Shown here: positions 36,748-46,634 of the stretch, piece by piece
How the letters are laid out: every line of letters starts with the position of its first letter
Numbering within the stretch: position 1 is the first letter of the stretch
Assembly: GCF_008974245.1 (NCBI RefSeq)
Contig: NZ_BBZI01000006.1
Coordinates: 533,125 to 597,124, forward strand
DNA: 64,000 bases
Source of the DNA: Streptomyces abyssomicinicus
Lineage (GTDB): Bacteria > Actinomycetota > Actinomycetes > Streptomycetales > Streptomycetaceae
Reading direction: 5' to 3'
Program-made: the position numbers and the translations under genes
The notes under the pieces: model-generated
What the model was told of the DNA's origin: nothing
Database searches by the model: none
What the model saw: only the letters and a program-made list of their open reading frames with translations

Positions 36748-36898
36748 CGCGCCCCCGGCCGCGCGCGGTGGTGTGTGCGGCCGTGCGTGCGGCCGTGTGC
36801 GTGGCCCTGCCGCCGCGCGGTGCCGCGCCTTGGTGTTCTCGCCCTGAGCGGCGGCGCAGGACCTGGAGTCGCCATCACGGCGCGCATCGGCGGAAATG

Positions 36899-36938
36899 CC
36901 GAAGGGGTCGGACCGGCGAACCGGTCCGACCCCTTCGG
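36899..36938. terminator. 18-bp perfect hairpin, terminator for tRNA-fMet
   Basis: CCGAAGGGGTCGGACCGG, loop CGAA, then its exact complement. It begins 8 bases beyond the tRNA 3' end on the minus strand and may also stop transcripts from catR on the plus strand (followed by GTTTCAG). Confidence 0.85.
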
Positions 36939-36945
36939 GTTTCAG

Positions 36946-37019
36946 TAGCGGGGACAGGATTTGAACCTGCGACCTCTGGGTTATGAGCCCAGCGAGCTAC
37001 CGAGCTGCTCCACCCCGCG
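36946..37019 (-). tRNA. Initiator tRNA-fMet (anticodon CAU)
   Basis: 74 bases folding as a cloverleaf on the minus strand: acceptor CGCGGGG / CCCCGCU, D arm GAGC...GCUC, anticodon stem CUGGG-CUCAUAA-CCCAG with the three consecutive G-C pairs of initiators, and T arm GCAGG-UUCAAAU-CCUGU. Position 1-72 is an unpaired C-U, the initiator hallmark in another form than the C-A of E. coli. CCA is not encoded. The discriminator base is A. Confidence 0.96.
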
Positions 37020-37084
37020 TCGACTCGTTGAACACTACGCGACGCGGGCGGGGCACGCAAATCAGATCCCGCCGGTCAGAGCCA

Positions 37085-37247
37085 CCGGGGCCCGTCAGGG
37101 GGCGTCAGGGCCAGGCCCGCAAGGGCCGCAGGAGCCCGCGGTGGCCGCAGGGCCCGCAGGAGGCGACAGGGCCAGGCCCGCAGGGCCCGCTGGAGCCGTC
37201 AGGGGTCGCAGGAGCCGCCAGGGAGCCGCAGGGGCCGTCACGCGGAG
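37085..37247. repeat. GGCC(C)GCAGG word repeats downstream of the Sel1 gene
   Basis: About ten scattered copies of GGCCCGCAGG, GGCCGCAGG and GTCAGGG-type words between the tRNA and the stop codon of the Sel1-repeat gene. At the right end the 14-base unit CGTCACGCGGAGAG occurs twice in tandem and includes the stop codon of that gene (TGA at 37252-37254 on the minus strand), indicating a recent slippage duplication. Confidence 0.65.
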
Positions 37248-37251
37248 AGCG

Positions 37252-39147
37252 TCACGCGGAGAGCTCCTCGCGCAGGACGTCCCCCAGCCGGGCGGCGCGC
37301 TCGCGCACCTTGTCCGGCCCCAGCGCCGTCGCCCGCTCGGCCCAGCGCTGCCCCTCGGACAGCTCGCCCCGCCGGGCGTGGGCCAGCGCCAGCCGCAGCG
37401 CGGCGCCGCCGTGGCCCGCGGCCGCGGCACGCTTCCACCAGAGCACGGCCTCGGCCTCGCTGCCCTCGCGCGCCAGCAGCAGCCCCAGGTTGAAGGCCCC
37501 GCTGTCCGACCCGGCCTGCGCGGCCTCCCGGTACCACCGGGCGGCCTCCTCCGTGTCGCCCCGCGCGGCGGCCAGCATCCCGGCTCTGACCTGCGCCTTG
37601 CGGTGCCCCTGGCCGGCGGCCCGCTCGTACCACTCCTCGCACTCGGTCTTCCGGTGCGCGCACTGACCCAGCTCGTGCGCGGGCGCGGGCGGGCGGCGGC
37701 GGTCGAGCACCATGGCCAGCCGGTAGGCGGCCTCGGCGCTGCCCGCACCGGCGGCGCAGCGCAGGTACCGCTCGGCCTCCTGCTCCTCGCCGTCGCGCAG
37801 CAGGGCCACCCCGACCTGGAGGGCGGCGTCGGGGTGCCCGGCCGAGGCGGCCCGCTCGTACCAGCGCAGCGCCTCCCTCTCCTCGCCGCGGTTGCTGTAC
37901 AGGATGCCGAGGTTGCAGGCCGCCTCCACGCTGCCGGCCTCGGCGGCCTTGGAGAACCACGGCTCGGCGCCGGACGGGTCACCGTTGGCCAGCAGCAGGA
38001 CGGCCAGGGCGTTGGAGGCCTCGCGGTGCCCCGCGTAGGCGGCACGGCGGTACCACTGCTCGGCCTGTGCGGTGCGGCCCTGCCCGGCGCAGAGCAGACC
38101 CAGGTTGTAGGCGCCGTTGACGTCCCCGGCGTCGAGGGCGGCGCGGTACCAGCGGGCCGCGGTCTGCTGCTCGCCGCGCTCCGCGTGCAGGGCGCCCAGG
38201 GCGTTGGCGGCGGCGCCGTCCCCGTCCCGGGCCGCCTTGAGCCACCAGGAGGCGGCGTTCTCGGTGTCCCCGGCGTCCCTCAGCAGGTGGCCCAGCGCGC
38301 AGGCGGCACGCGCCTCGCCGCCCTTGGCGGAGGTCAGGTACCAGCGGCCGGCCTCCTTGAGGTCGCCGCGGCGCTCCAGGATCTCGCCGAGGCGCAGCGC
38401 CGCCTGGTGGTGACCGCGGGCGGCGGCCTGCCGGTACCACTGCTCGGCCTCACGGGCGGCGGCGCCGGCCGTCGGCCCGCCGGCCCGGGAGGCCCGGCCG
38501 CCGGCGGTCGGTTCCTCGGACTCGGCCCGGTCGGCGGCGCGGCGCTCGAGGGCGGCGGCGAGACGGTAGGCGGCCTCGCGGTGCCCGCGGTCGGCGGCGG
38601 CCCGCATCCAGGTCTCCGCCTCGGTGCTCGCGCCACGGTGTTCCAGCAGGTCGGCCAGGGCGAAGGCGCCCAGCACATGGCCCTGCTCGGCGGCCTGGCG
38701 CAGCCAGTACTCGGCGCCGGGCTCGTCCCCGCGCTCACGCAGGTGGCGGCCGAGGCCGTGCGCGGCGGCGGCGGATCCGGCCACGGCGGCGATGCGCCAC
38801 CAGCCGGCCGCCTCCTCGGCGTAACCACGCTGATGGAGAAGCACACCCAGGTTGTTGGCGGCGGCGCGGTCGCCCGCCGCGGTGGCGGCGCGCAGCGGGC
38901 CCTCGGCCCCGTCCAGGTCGCCACGGCGCAGCAGCATGGCGCCGAGGACGCTCATCGCCTCGACGTCCCCGGCTTCGGCGGCGATCCGCTGCCCGGCTTC
39001 GTCCGCCGGGTCGCCGACGAAGCCGGCGGTCGCCCCGGCTCCCTCGGCCCCGGTGACCTCATCGGCCCCGGCCGTCCCGTCCGTATCGACGGACGGTGCA
39101 AATCGCCCTGTGTCCAACAGAGTTCCCTTGTCCCCCATAACGTCCAT
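37252..39147 (-). CDS. Sel1/TPR-repeat protein
   Basis: 631 residues, almost entirely helical repeats of 35-36 residues from about residue 60 to 610, roughly fifteen copies. Typical units are EAEQWYRQAAARGHHQAALR and NLGLLLAREG-type helices, with the Sel1 signature A-x2-WY-x2-AA-x-G-x2-x-A. Such solenoids act as protein-interaction scaffolds. No signal peptide or membrane segment is seen. The N-terminal 55 residues are variable. Start ATG 39147 or the second Met three codons on. No partner is indicated by neighbours. Confidence 0.85.
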   Translation of the reverse strand: MDVMGDKGTLLDTGRFAPSVDTDGTAGADEVTGAEGAGATAGFVGDPADEAGQRIAAEAGDVEAMSVLGAMLLRRGDLDGAEGPLRAATAAGDRAAANNLGVLLHQRGYAEEAAGWWRIAAVAGSAAAAHGLGRHLRERGDEPGAEYWLRQAAEQGHVLGAFALADLLEHRGASTEAETWMRAAADRGHREAAYRLAAALERRAADRAESEEPTAGGRASRAGGPTAGAAAREAEQWYRQAAARGHHQAALRLGEILERRGDLKEAGRWYLTSAKGGEARAACALGHLLRDAGDTENAASWWLKAARDGDGAAANALGALHAERGEQQTAARWYRAALDAGDVNGAYNLGLLCAGQGRTAQAEQWYRRAAYAGHREASNALAVLLLANGDPSGAEPWFSKAAEAGSVEAACNLGILYSNRGEEREALRWYERAASAGHPDAALQVGVALLRDGEEQEAERYLRCAAGAGSAEAAYRLAMVLDRRRPPAPAHELGQCAHRKTECEEWYERAAGQGHRKAQVRAGMLAAARGDTEEAARWYREAAQAGSDSGAFNLGLLLAREGSEAEAVLWWKRAAAAGHGGAALRLALAHARRGELSEGQRWAERATALGPDKVRERAARLGDVLREELSA

Positions 39148-39317
39148 CGTCGCACCACCCGAACCCCGGGTACACCTGGTATACCGCAGCCTTGGAGGTC
39201 ACTTCAGCGTTTTGTCGACATGCCCACAGAGAGACAAGCGAAACCCTGGCGGCCCAACTGCCCCCGCACCCCAAGGGGTGTTGAGCCCTTCCGGCCTGCG
39301 GCGCAGCCCGGAACGGA

Positions 39318-39355
39318 CAAGGCCCGGTTCCCCCGAACGAGGGACCCGGGCCTTG
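39318..39355 (-). terminator. Terminator downstream of the UPF0182 gene
   Basis: CAAGGCCCGG-TTCCC and GGGA-CCCGGGCCTTG pair in a long stem interrupted by one or two mismatches around a loop containing CGAACGA. It is the only structured element in the 264-base gap between the UPF0182 and Sel1 genes. Confidence 0.75.
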
Positions 39356-39411
39356 CGTCGCATCCGAAGATCCGGTATTGGCGCCGCGGTTTCAGCTACC
39401 GACCGGGAAGG

Positions 39412-42303
39412 TCAGTCGCCGGCCGAGGGGGCCCGGGCCTCCTCGGCGCGCTTCAGCGCCTCCTCGAGATCTTCCTGTGCCCGGCCGTAGGCCTCCCAGT
39501 CGCCCTTCCTGAAGGCCTCCTGGCCCGCGTCGAAGGCCTCTTGGACGTCCTTCAGCGCCTCGTCGAGCGTGGCGTCGCCCTTGTCAGGCGGGGTGGTCTC
39601 CTCACCGGGCGGGGTCTCCTCCTCGGGCGGCTGGGCCTCGCCGCCGGCTCCGAAGACCTTGTCCAGCGCCTGCGCCAGGGTGTCCTCGAAGGCGGTCTGC
39701 CCGTTGTAGCTCACCAGCACCTTGCGCAGCAGCGGGTACTTGAGGCCGCCGCCGCGGACGTAGACCGGCTCGACGTAGAGCAGGCCCTCGTCGAGCGGCA
39801 CCGTCAGCAGGTTGCCGTACTCCACCTCGGAGTCGCCGCCGCGCAGCAGCCGGATGGTCTCGGCGATGTCCTGTTCGGAGTTGAACATCGACTGGACCTG
39901 CTTGGGTCCCTGGACCGTGGTGCTGGTCGGCAGCTTCAGGATGCGGATGCTTCCGTAGTCGTCCGTGCCCGCCTCGGCGTTGACCGCCATGAAGGCGCTC
40001 AGGTTGTCGCGGCCGTTGGGCGTGAACGTCGTCGTCAGCGAGAAGGCCTGCTGCTGCTGGTCCGGCATCTTCATGGAGAGGTAGTACGGGGGCACCGCCT
40101 CGCCGGCCCGGGTCGTCGGGTCGTCGGGCACCTGCCAGACCTCGCTGCCGCTGAGGAACGTCTCGGAGTCCTCGACGTGGTAGCGGGTCAGCAGCTCACG
40201 CTGGACCTTGAACAGGTCCTGCGGGTAGCGCAGGTGGTCCATCAGCTGGTCGGAGATGGCCGAGCGCGGCTCGACGGTGTCCGGGAAGGCCTTCATCCAG
40301 GTCTTCAGGACGGGGTCCTTGGTGTCCCACTCGTAGAGCTTGACCTCGCCCGTGTAGGCGTCGACCGTCGCCTTGACCGAGTTGCGGATGTAGTTGACCC
40401 GGTCCTCCTGGGCGATCACGGCCCGCTGGTCCGTGGTCAGCGAGTCGGAGGTGGTGTCGCCGAGGGTGGTGCGCGAGGCGTACGGGTAGCCGTTGGACGT
40501 CGTGTAGGCGTCCACGATCCACTGGATCTTCCCGCCGATGACCGCCGGGTAGGGGTCGCCGTCGATGGTCAGCCACGGGGCGACCGCCTCGACCCGCTCC
40601 TTGGGGGTGCGGTTGTAGAGGATCTTCGAACCGTCGCCGATGGCGCCCGAGTAGAGGATCTGCGGCTCGCTGAAGGCCACCGCGTACGCCGCCCGGTTGA
40701 GCGGGTTCGCCAGGCTGACGCCGCTGTCGCCCTTGTAGCGGGTGCCGACCTCCTGGCCGTCCTTGGAGTAGTCGATCTCCTCCTGCGGACCGCCGACGAT
40801 CGAGTACTGGGTGGTCTTCTCGCCGTAGTAGACGGCCTGCTGGTAGGTGCCCAGCTGGCCCTGGGAGGGAAGGTCGTACTCGGTGAAGACGGGCAGGCCC
40901 TCGCCGTCGGCCTCGGTGCCCTTGGCGGCCACCACGCCGTAGCCGTGGGTGTAGCGGAAGTGGTCGTTGATCCAGTTCCGCTTGGGCACGCCGTTCAGGT
41001 CCAGCTCGCGCAGACCGATCACGGTGTCCTGGGTCTGGCCGTCGACCTTGTACCGGTCGACGTCCAGGTTCTCCGGGAAGCCGTAGTAGCTGCGGATCTG
41101 CTGACGCTGCTGGAACGTCGGCGAGACGATGTTCGGGTCGAGCAGACGGATGCTGGCTGCCTGGTCGGCCTGGGTCCGCAGCTCCGGCTTCTGCTCCGGG
41201 TCCGCGCCGCGGCCGGAGTAGCCGGTCACCTTGGTGTCGTCGATGTCGTAGGCGTACCGCGTCGCGTCGATGTTCTTGGCGACGTACGGCGCCTCCTTGG
41301 CCTGCTCGTTCGGCTGGACCTGGAACTTCTGCACGATGGCCGGGTACAGGCCGCCGATCAGCAGCGCCGACAGGACCATCAGGCCGAAGCCGATGACCGG
41401 CAGCTGCCAGGTCCGCCGCCACAGCGTGGCGAAGAACAGCAGCGCGCAGATGACGGCGATGCAGAACAGGATGGTCTTGGCCGGCAGGTAGGCGTTGGCG
41501 TCGACGTACCGCAGGCCGGTCCAGTTGTCGGTGGCCTTGAAGTCGCTGGACTTCACGGCGAGGCCGTAACGGTCCAGCCAGTAGGCGACCGCCTTCAGGC
41601 TCACGAACAGGCCGAGGAGCACCGACAGGTGCCCGGTGGCCGCGCCGGTGGCCTTGGCGCCCGGGGAGCTCAGCCGCAGGCCGCCGTAGAGGTAGTGCGT
41701 CACGGCGGCCGCGATCAGCGAGAGGACCACGGCGGCGAACCCGAAGCCCAGCAGGAACCGGTACCAGGGCAGGTCGAACGCGTAGAAGGCGACGTCCAGC
41801 GAGAACTGGGGGTCCTTCTTGCCGAAGTCGACGCCGTTGACCCAGGTGAGCCAGGTGCGCCACTGGCTTCCGGCCGAGGCGCCCGCGACCAGGCCCACCA
41901 GGGCCGTGATCGCCAGCAGCACCCACTTCTTGTAGGGCGCGATGCCCATCCGGTACCGGTCGAGGTTCTGCTGCTCGACCGACATGGCGCTCAGCGGCGG
42001 CCGCAGGCGGTGCGCCAGCCAGATGTTGACGCCGACGGCGGCGGCCATCAGCAGGCCGAAGACGAAGAAGAGCCCGATCTTCGTGGTCAGCGTGGTGGTG
42101 AAGACCGACGAGTAGTCCACCGAGCGGTACCAGAGCCAGTCGGTCCAGAACCCCGCGAACATGGTGAACGCCATACCGAGGACGGCAAGGACGCCCAGCG
42201 TCATGAGCAGGGTCCGGGACCGCCGGGACGGGCGGCCCACTCTCATCCGCGGCCCTGTCGGGCCTCCGCCGCGGTCCGGCATCTGGAAAGCCAAGGTGCG
42301 CAC
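39412..42303 (-). CDS. UPF0182-family large integral membrane protein
   Basis: 963 residues. Seven membrane segments occupy residues about 32-330 (for example [20 protein letters not shown]), followed by a large extracytoplasmic region of about 560 residues with repeated [11 protein letters not shown] and [13 protein letters not shown] segments, and an acidic C-terminal tail rich in Glu, Pro and Gly from about 885. The family is conserved across actinobacteria and cyanobacteria and has no established function. The start may be GTG 42303 or ATG 42282; neither has a convincing ribosome site. It is divergent from the PPA1309 gene. Confidence 0.9.
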   Translation of the reverse strand: MRTLAFQMPDRGGGPTGPRMRVGRPSRRSRTLLMTLGVLAVLGMAFTMFAGFWTDWLWYRSVDYSSVFTTTLTTKIGLFFVFGLLMAAAVGVNIWLAHRLRPPLSAMSVEQQNLDRYRMGIAPYKKWVLLAITALVGLVAGASAGSQWRTWLTWVNGVDFGKKDPQFSLDVAFYAFDLPWYRFLLGFGFAAVVLSLIAAAVTHYLYGGLRLSSPGAKATGAATGHLSVLLGLFVSLKAVAYWLDRYGLAVKSSDFKATDNWTGLRYVDANAYLPAKTILFCIAVICALLFFATLWRRTWQLPVIGFGLMVLSALLIGGLYPAIVQKFQVQPNEQAKEAPYVAKNIDATRYAYDIDDTKVTGYSGRGADPEQKPELRTQADQAASIRLLDPNIVSPTFQQRQQIRSYYGFPENLDVDRYKVDGQTQDTVIGLRELDLNGVPKRNWINDHFRYTHGYGVVAAKGTEADGEGLPVFTEYDLPSQGQLGTYQQAVYYGEKTTQYSIVGGPQEEIDYSKDGQEVGTRYKGDSGVSLANPLNRAAYAVAFSEPQILYSGAIGDGSKILYNRTPKERVEAVAPWLTIDGDPYPAVIGGKIQWIVDAYTTSNGYPYASRTTLGDTTSDSLTTDQRAVIAQEDRVNYIRNSVKATVDAYTGEVKLYEWDTKDPVLKTWMKAFPDTVEPRSAISDQLMDHLRYPQDLFKVQRELLTRYHVEDSETFLSGSEVWQVPDDPTTRAGEAVPPYYLSMKMPDQQQQAFSLTTTFTPNGRDNLSAFMAVNAEAGTDDYGSIRILKLPTSTTVQGPKQVQSMFNSEQDIAETIRLLRGGDSEVEYGNLLTVPLDEGLLYVEPVYVRGGGLKYPLLRKVLVSYNGQTAFEDTLAQALDKVFGAGGEAQPPEEETPPGEETTPPDKGDATLDEALKDVQEAFDAGQEAFRKGDWEAYGRAQEDLEEALKRAEEARAPSAGD

Positions 42304-42440
42304 CTCAAGTCAGTGTGGAGCCGTCAGGTCCTCGGCGGACCCGGCGGGGGGACCCGTTCATCATGGATCCCCACCTATGCAACTTACCGATGCTTTACCC
42401 AGTTCCCGATTACGGGTGGATACCAGGCAGGATTGTGACC

Positions 42441-42983
42441 ATGTCCAACACCCCCATGGCGGCGAACCCGCTCACCCGGGCAGTGCTCGAGATCGACGAG
42501 TACGCCTCCACCCTCGGCTGGGACCAGCCCGCCCGCCTCTTCGCCCTCGTCGACACCTCGGCGCTCCGCGCCCAGGAGCCCGCCCTCGCGGACCAGCTGG
42601 GCCTGCCCGACGAGGCGGAGCCCGCCGCCCTCACCCCCGTGGAGCAGGACGAGATCCCGGCCTCGCAGCCGCTGGACGAGTTCCTCGCCACCATCGCCTG
42701 GCCTGACGCCGTCGCCGGCTGCGCCCTCACCGTGGAGCGACTGATGCTCCCGCCGACCGCGGAGGCCGAGGTGCCGATCGGCCTGGACGACGCCGGGCTG
42801 GCCCGCTGGGTCGCCGACCACCCGCAGCGTCAGGAGGTCCGGATGACGGTGGCCGTGCTGCGCGACGGCTCCCGCGAGTCGGCGCTGCGGCTGCGGGAGA
42901 AGGACTCCGCCACCGAGGTGCTCACCGGCGCCGGACTGGTCCCGGGGCTCGCCGAGGCGCTGTCGGCGACCTTCGAGGACTGA
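42441..42983 (+). CDS. PPA1309-family conserved actinobacterial protein
   Basis: 180 residues, cytosolic, acidic. Recognisable conserved parts are RLFALVDTSALRAQEPALAD and DEFLATIAWPDAVAGCALTVE, and LRLREKDSATEVLTGAGLVPGLAEAL at the end. The family is confined to actinobacteria with no known activity. It is divergent from the UPF0182 gene and convergent with the Lon/PDZ protease gene, an arrangement I recall as conserved in the phylum, so the three may be functionally linked. ATG 42441 is used; in-frame codons upstream overlap the promoter region. Confidence 0.82.
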   Translation: MSNTPMAANPLTRAVLEIDEYASTLGWDQPARLFALVDTSALRAQEPALADQLGLPDEAEPAALTPVEQDEIPASQPLDEFLATIAWPDAVAGCALTVERLMLPPTAEAEVPIGLDDAGLARWVADHPQRQEVRMTVAVLRDGSRESALRLREKDSATEVLTGAGLVPGLAEALSATFED

Positions 42984-43113
42984 CCGCGCGGGACCGGCGG
43001 CCGCGACCGGCCGTGCGGGTCCCACCCCGCGGGCCCACCCGCCGGGAACGCCCGCGGCCTCTTCCCGGAGCGGGACCCGGCTCGCCCGTGGGCTGCGGCC
43101 GGGTCCGGCGGGC

Positions 43114-44208
43114 TCAGCTCGCCGGACACCGGGAGAGTTCCCCGGTGCGGCCCTCGCGGATGTCCTCCAGGGCGTCCAGCGCGTCGTCCAGGTCGCCGAC
43201 CTTGACCAGCGTGAGGCCGGCCGGGATGTCCTCGGCGGCCGTCGCGCAGTTCTTCTCCGGGGTGAGGAAGTACTTCGCGCCCTTGGCCCGCGCGCCCACC
43301 GTCTTCATGCTGATGCCACCGATCGGCCCGACCTCGCCCGCGTCGTCGATGGTGCCGGTGCCGGCCACGAAGGCCCCGCCGGTGAGGCTGCCGGGCGTCA
43401 GCTTGTCGTAGATGCCGAGCGCGAACATCAGACCGGCGCTGGGGCCGCCGACGTCGGCGAGCTTGATGTCGATGGCGAACGGGAAGGTGTGGTCGGTCCC
43501 GGCCGCGATGCCCACGATGGCGCGCGGCTCGCCGCCGTCCTCGGACTTCGCCGTGGTGATGGTGAGGTCCTCGGTCCTGGTGGCCTCGCGGCCCTCCCGC
43601 TCGGCGGCCGCCTGCTCCTTGGCGGGCACGACGGTGAAGACCACCTTCTCGCCGGGCTTGTGCCGGGTCACCAGCTTCGAGACGTCGCCGGGCTCCTTCA
43701 CCGCGGTGCCGTCGACGGACCTGATCACGTCGCCGGCGTGCAGCACGCCCTCGGCCGGGGTGTCCTTGACCACCGTGGAGACCACCACCCAGGACTTCAC
43801 CGGGATGTCCAGCTCGCGCAGGGCGGCGACCTTGGCGCTCTCCTGGGACTGGCTGAACTCCTCGGCGTTCTCCTGGCTCGACTCCTCCTCGGTCTGCCCC
43901 TCGGGGAAGAGCGTGTCGTGCGGAACCACCTTGTTGTCGTGTGCCAGCCAGCCGTACATCGCCGAGACCAGGTTCAGCCGGTAGTCGGGGCTCGTGACCC
44001 GCACCGTGGTCATGTTGAGGTGGCCGTCCGCGGGATAGGTGCGGTGACCGGAGATGTGCAGCACGGGCTCGCCGTCGTGCTTGCCGAGGGTGTTCACCGT
44101 CGGGCCGGGCGTCATCTCCGAGTACTCGGTCGGGACGGCCAGTCCCGCGCACAGGAGCACGATCAGCATCAGGGTCGAGGCGAGCATCGTCGCAGTGCGG
44201 CGTGGCAT
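43114..44208 (-). CDS. YlbL-family secreted/membrane PDZ-Lon (S16) serine protease
   Basis: 364 residues from ATG 44208. A signal anchor (about 8-27) is followed by a PDZ domain (LHAGDVIRSVDGTAV) and a Lon-type proteolytic domain with the catalytic serine in GGPSAGLMFALGIYD and the lysine in IGGISMKTVGARAKGA. Lon-domain proteases of this type act outside the membrane; B. subtilis YlbL cleaves a cell-division inhibitor. Many in-frame residues upstream of the ATG lack signal character and are excluded. Confidence 0.9.
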   Translation of the reverse strand: MPRRTATMLASTLMLIVLLCAGLAVPTEYSEMTPGPTVNTLGKHDGEPVLHISGHRTYPADGHLNMTTVRVTSPDYRLNLVSAMYGWLAHDNKVVPHDTLFPEGQTEEESSQENAEEFSQSQESAKVAALRELDIPVKSWVVVSTVVKDTPAEGVLHAGDVIRSVDGTAVKEPGDVSKLVTRHKPGEKVVFTVVPAKEQAAAEREGREATRTEDLTITTAKSEDGGEPRAIVGIAAGTDHTFPFAIDIKLADVGGPSAGLMFALGIYDKLTPGSLTGGAFVAGTGTIDDAGEVGPIGGISMKTVGARAKGAKYFLTPEKNCATAAEDIPAGLTLVKVGDLDDALDALEDIREGRTGELSRCPAS

Positions 44209-44317
44209 GGAACGACAGTACGGGACCGGCCCGCCGGAGCACCGCCGGGGCCGTCCGTACGGGCTGCCCCGGCGGCGCCCCGGTCCTGTGCCGCTTGTGC
44301 CGGGCGAGGCGCGCTCC

Positions 44318-44497
44318 TCAGGAGCCGGGGACCGAGGTGGTCGTCGTCGACCTCTCCATCGCCTCGCGGAAACGGGCGTATCCGACGAGTTCCGGACCGT
44401 CCCCCCGGGACCTGCGGGTCCGCAGGGCCCAGGTGCCCCAGAGACTCGCACCGATCGCAGCCACAAGCGGAATCAGCAACCAGGCGAGAGCCGCCAT
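44318..44497 (-). CDS. Small membrane protein of 59 residues
   Basis: ATG 44497 to TGA, preceded by GGGAGGT at ideal spacing. Residues 2-21 are hydrophobic (MAALAWLLIPLVAAIGASLW), then a basic stop-transfer patch RTRRSRGDG and a short soluble tail ending TTTTSVPGS. A single-pass N-terminal anchor of unknown function, too short for most gene finders. It lies between moaE and the Lon/PDZ protease on the same strand. Confidence 0.8.
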   Translation of the reverse strand: MAALAWLLIPLVAAIGASLWGTWALRTRRSRGDGPELVGYARFREAMERSTTTTSVPGS

Positions 44498-44640
44498 GCC
44501 GACCTCCCAACCCGAATGAGCGACTGCAACTGACTGATCAGCAGATTAACCTTCCGCAGTGACAACGCTCGTGGCCACCCCTCGGTTACGCAACCGGAGG
44601 CGGGGCGGCTTTCCGCCCGGACCGCGGCCGGGCGGCCCGC

Positions 44641-45198
44641 TCAGCAGGAGCCGACCCACTCCTCGGTGCCGTCACTGAAGCGCTGGTGCTTCCAGATGGG
44701 CACCTCGTGCTTGAGGTCGTCGATGAGCCGCCGGCACGCCTCGAAGGCCTCCGCCCGGTGCGGACACGACACCGCCACCACCACCGCGAGGTCCCCGACC
44801 TCCAGGTCACCCACACGGTGGACGGCCGCCAGCGCCCGGACGGGGAAGTCCGCGGCCACCTTCTCCGCCACCCGCCGCAGCTCCGTCTCGGCGGAGGGAT
44901 GGGCGGAGTACCCCAGCGCGTCCACGTCCGCTCCCCCGTCGTGGTTGCGCACCGTGCCGACGAACAGCGCCGTACCGCCGGCCGCCTCGTCACCGACGGC
45001 GCGGAACACCTCGTCCAGGGAGAGCGGCGTGTCGCGGATCGCGACGAGCTTCAGGGGCTGCGCCGCCGCGCGCTCACCCGGATGGACGCCCGCACGGACG
45101 CCCGGGGAAGCGGCCCCGGACGGAACGGCGGAGACGGCGGCGTCGTGCGAGGCGGTGGTGTGGGAGGTGGTGTGGGAGGTGGTGTGGGAGTCGGCCAT
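44641..45198 (-). CDS. moaE: Molybdopterin synthase catalytic subunit MoaE
   Basis: 185 residues. GGTALFVGTVRNHDGG, HPSAETELRR, AAVHRVGDLEVGD and HRAEAFEACRRLIDDLKHEVPIWK are the MoaE signatures, including the late lysine pair that accepts the sulfur from MoaD thiocarboxylate. It converts cyclic pyranopterin phosphate to molybdopterin. The N-terminus begins with three repeats of Ser-His-Thr-Thr, a DNA tandem repeat of 12 bases, not part of the fold. No other molybdenum cofactor gene is in the window. ATG 45198 is preferred to one three codons upstream. Confidence 0.93.
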   Translation of the reverse strand: MADSHTTSHTTSHTTASHDAAVSAVPSGAASPGVRAGVHPGERAAAQPLKLVAIRDTPLSLDEVFRAVGDEAAGGTALFVGTVRNHDGGADVDALGYSAHPSAETELRRVAEKVAADFPVRALAAVHRVGDLEVGDLAVVVAVSCPHRAEAFEACRRLIDDLKHEVPIWKHQRFSDGTEEWVGSC

Positions 45199-45308
45199 GC
45201 ACGCCATCGTGCCGCACGGCTCACGCCACGGGAAGGGCCGACCTGCCGTACCGGCAGGTCACACCGGACGCCGGGCCCGCCGCGACCCGCGGTCCGGCGC
45301 CCTCGCGG

Positions 45309-46439
45309 TCACCGCCGCCGCGCCCGCCGGGCCCGCCGGATCACCGCGGCGGTGCCCAGCAGCGCCACCGTGGCGCCCGCCGCGCCCGCCGCCGTGGCGT
45401 CCTTGCGGCCCAGCCTGCGCCCGGCCACCGTGTGCCGCCCGGCGACCTCGGCCAGCAGCTCGGCGAGCACCTCCTCGTTGCTCCAGCGCGGCCGCCACCC
45501 GGCGTCGTGCAGCCGGCTGCCGCTGACCACCCACGGATACATCGTGTAGGCGAGGTCACCCGCCGGGGACGGCGTCAGCCCGATCCGGTGCAGCCGCGCC
45601 GCCGCGCCGAGCGCCACCGCGGACGGCAGCTCCATCCGGCGGATGCCGCTGAGCTCCTCGACCTCCTCCTGCTCCAGCCAGCCGTCGCAGCCGACGGCCA
45701 GCTCGCCGTCGGCCTTCTCCAGCACCGCGTACTCCAGGGCCGAGCACAGGTCGTCGACGTGGCAGAACTGCCAGGCGGGCCGCGACCCGGCCACCACCAG
45801 CAGCCGCGGTGACTCGAAGTACCTGGTCAGCGCCGTGTCGGTGCCCCCGCCGACCAGCACGGCGGGCCGCAGCACGGTCACGTTGAGACCCGGATGGGCA
45901 CGCGGCGCCCGCCGCCCCAGCCGCTCGATCTCCAGCAGGTCGCCGACGGCCGTGGCCTCGGCGGTGGCCCTCAGCTCGGCGTCCTCGGCCAGCGGCAGCT
46001 CGTTGTCCGGCAGCGCGCCGTAGACCATGGCGGAGGTGCAGAGCACCACCCGCCGCACCCCGGCCGCGGCGGACGCGGTGAGCACCGTCTGGGTCCCGCG
46101 CACGTTGTAGGCGGTGCGGGCCGCGGGGTCGGTCTCCAGGTCGAGGTCGACCGCCAGGTGGACGACCACGTCCACCCCGCGCAGCCGCTCGGCGAGGGCC
46201 GGGTCGCGGATGTCGAGGACGTGCCAGAGCGCGGCGGCGCAGTCGCCGCGCCGCTCGTCCAGGGCCACCACCTGCCGGATCTCCGGCGAGGCGGCGAGCC
46301 GCTCGGTCAGCAGCGCTCCGACACCGGCGGCCGCGCCGGTCACGGCCACCACCGGCCCCCGCGTGCCGGGGGCAGGGGCCGACGGCGCGTCGGCCGGGGC
46401 GTTTCGCGCTGCGCGAACCTGCGGATCTGGGGAACTCAC
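45309..46439 (-). CDS. NAD-dependent epimerase/dehydratase (SDR) family protein
   Basis: 376 residues from GTG 46439, with GGAG eight bases upstream. The Rossmann motif is VVAVTGAAAGVGALL (G-x3-G-x2-G-like), followed by a DVVVHLA strand, SAMVYGA and a variable active-site region in which the usual YxxxK is not clearly present. The C-terminus has a hydrophobic segment and an Arg-rich end (RRARRARRR), suggesting membrane association. Substrate unknown. It is divergent from the DUF2342 gene. Confidence 0.82.
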   Translation of the reverse strand: MSSPDPQVRAARNAPADAPSAPAPGTRGPVVAVTGAAAGVGALLTERLAASPEIRQVVALDERRGDCAAALWHVLDIRDPALAERLRGVDVVVHLAVDLDLETDPAARTAYNVRGTQTVLTASAAAGVRRVVLCTSAMVYGALPDNELPLAEDAELRATAEATAVGDLLEIERLGRRAPRAHPGLNVTVLRPAVLVGGGTDTALTRYFESPRLLVVAGSRPAWQFCHVDDLCSALEYAVLEKADGELAVGCDGWLEQEEVEELSGIRRMELPSAVALGAAARLHRIGLTPSPAGDLAYTMYPWVVSGSRLHDAGWRPRWSNEEVLAELLAEVAGRHTVAGRRLGRKDATAAGAAGATVALLGTAAVIRRARRARRR

Positions 46440-46634
46440 CAGGCGTCTCCAGCGGTTGTCTCGAGAGGAACGCGCGTGCCGCGTGTACGAACCAGGTGCC
46501 ATCCATCCTGCCGCAGGCCGATGGTCGGCGGAGCATCAAGGCTCTATCGGGCCGGGGTGTCTACGCTGGGTGGTGTTGTCGGGCAGCCGCGCCGCCGGAG
46601 AAAAACCGGTGGCCCTACCAGCCGAGGAACCCCC

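Noticed and set aside
36961..42438. 1825-residue open frame on the plus strand
   Set aside because: It runs antisense to the tRNA, the Sel1-repeat gene and the UPF0182 gene. The translated sequence is Gly/Ala/Arg/Val low-complexity without domains; high GC makes such antisense frames common.
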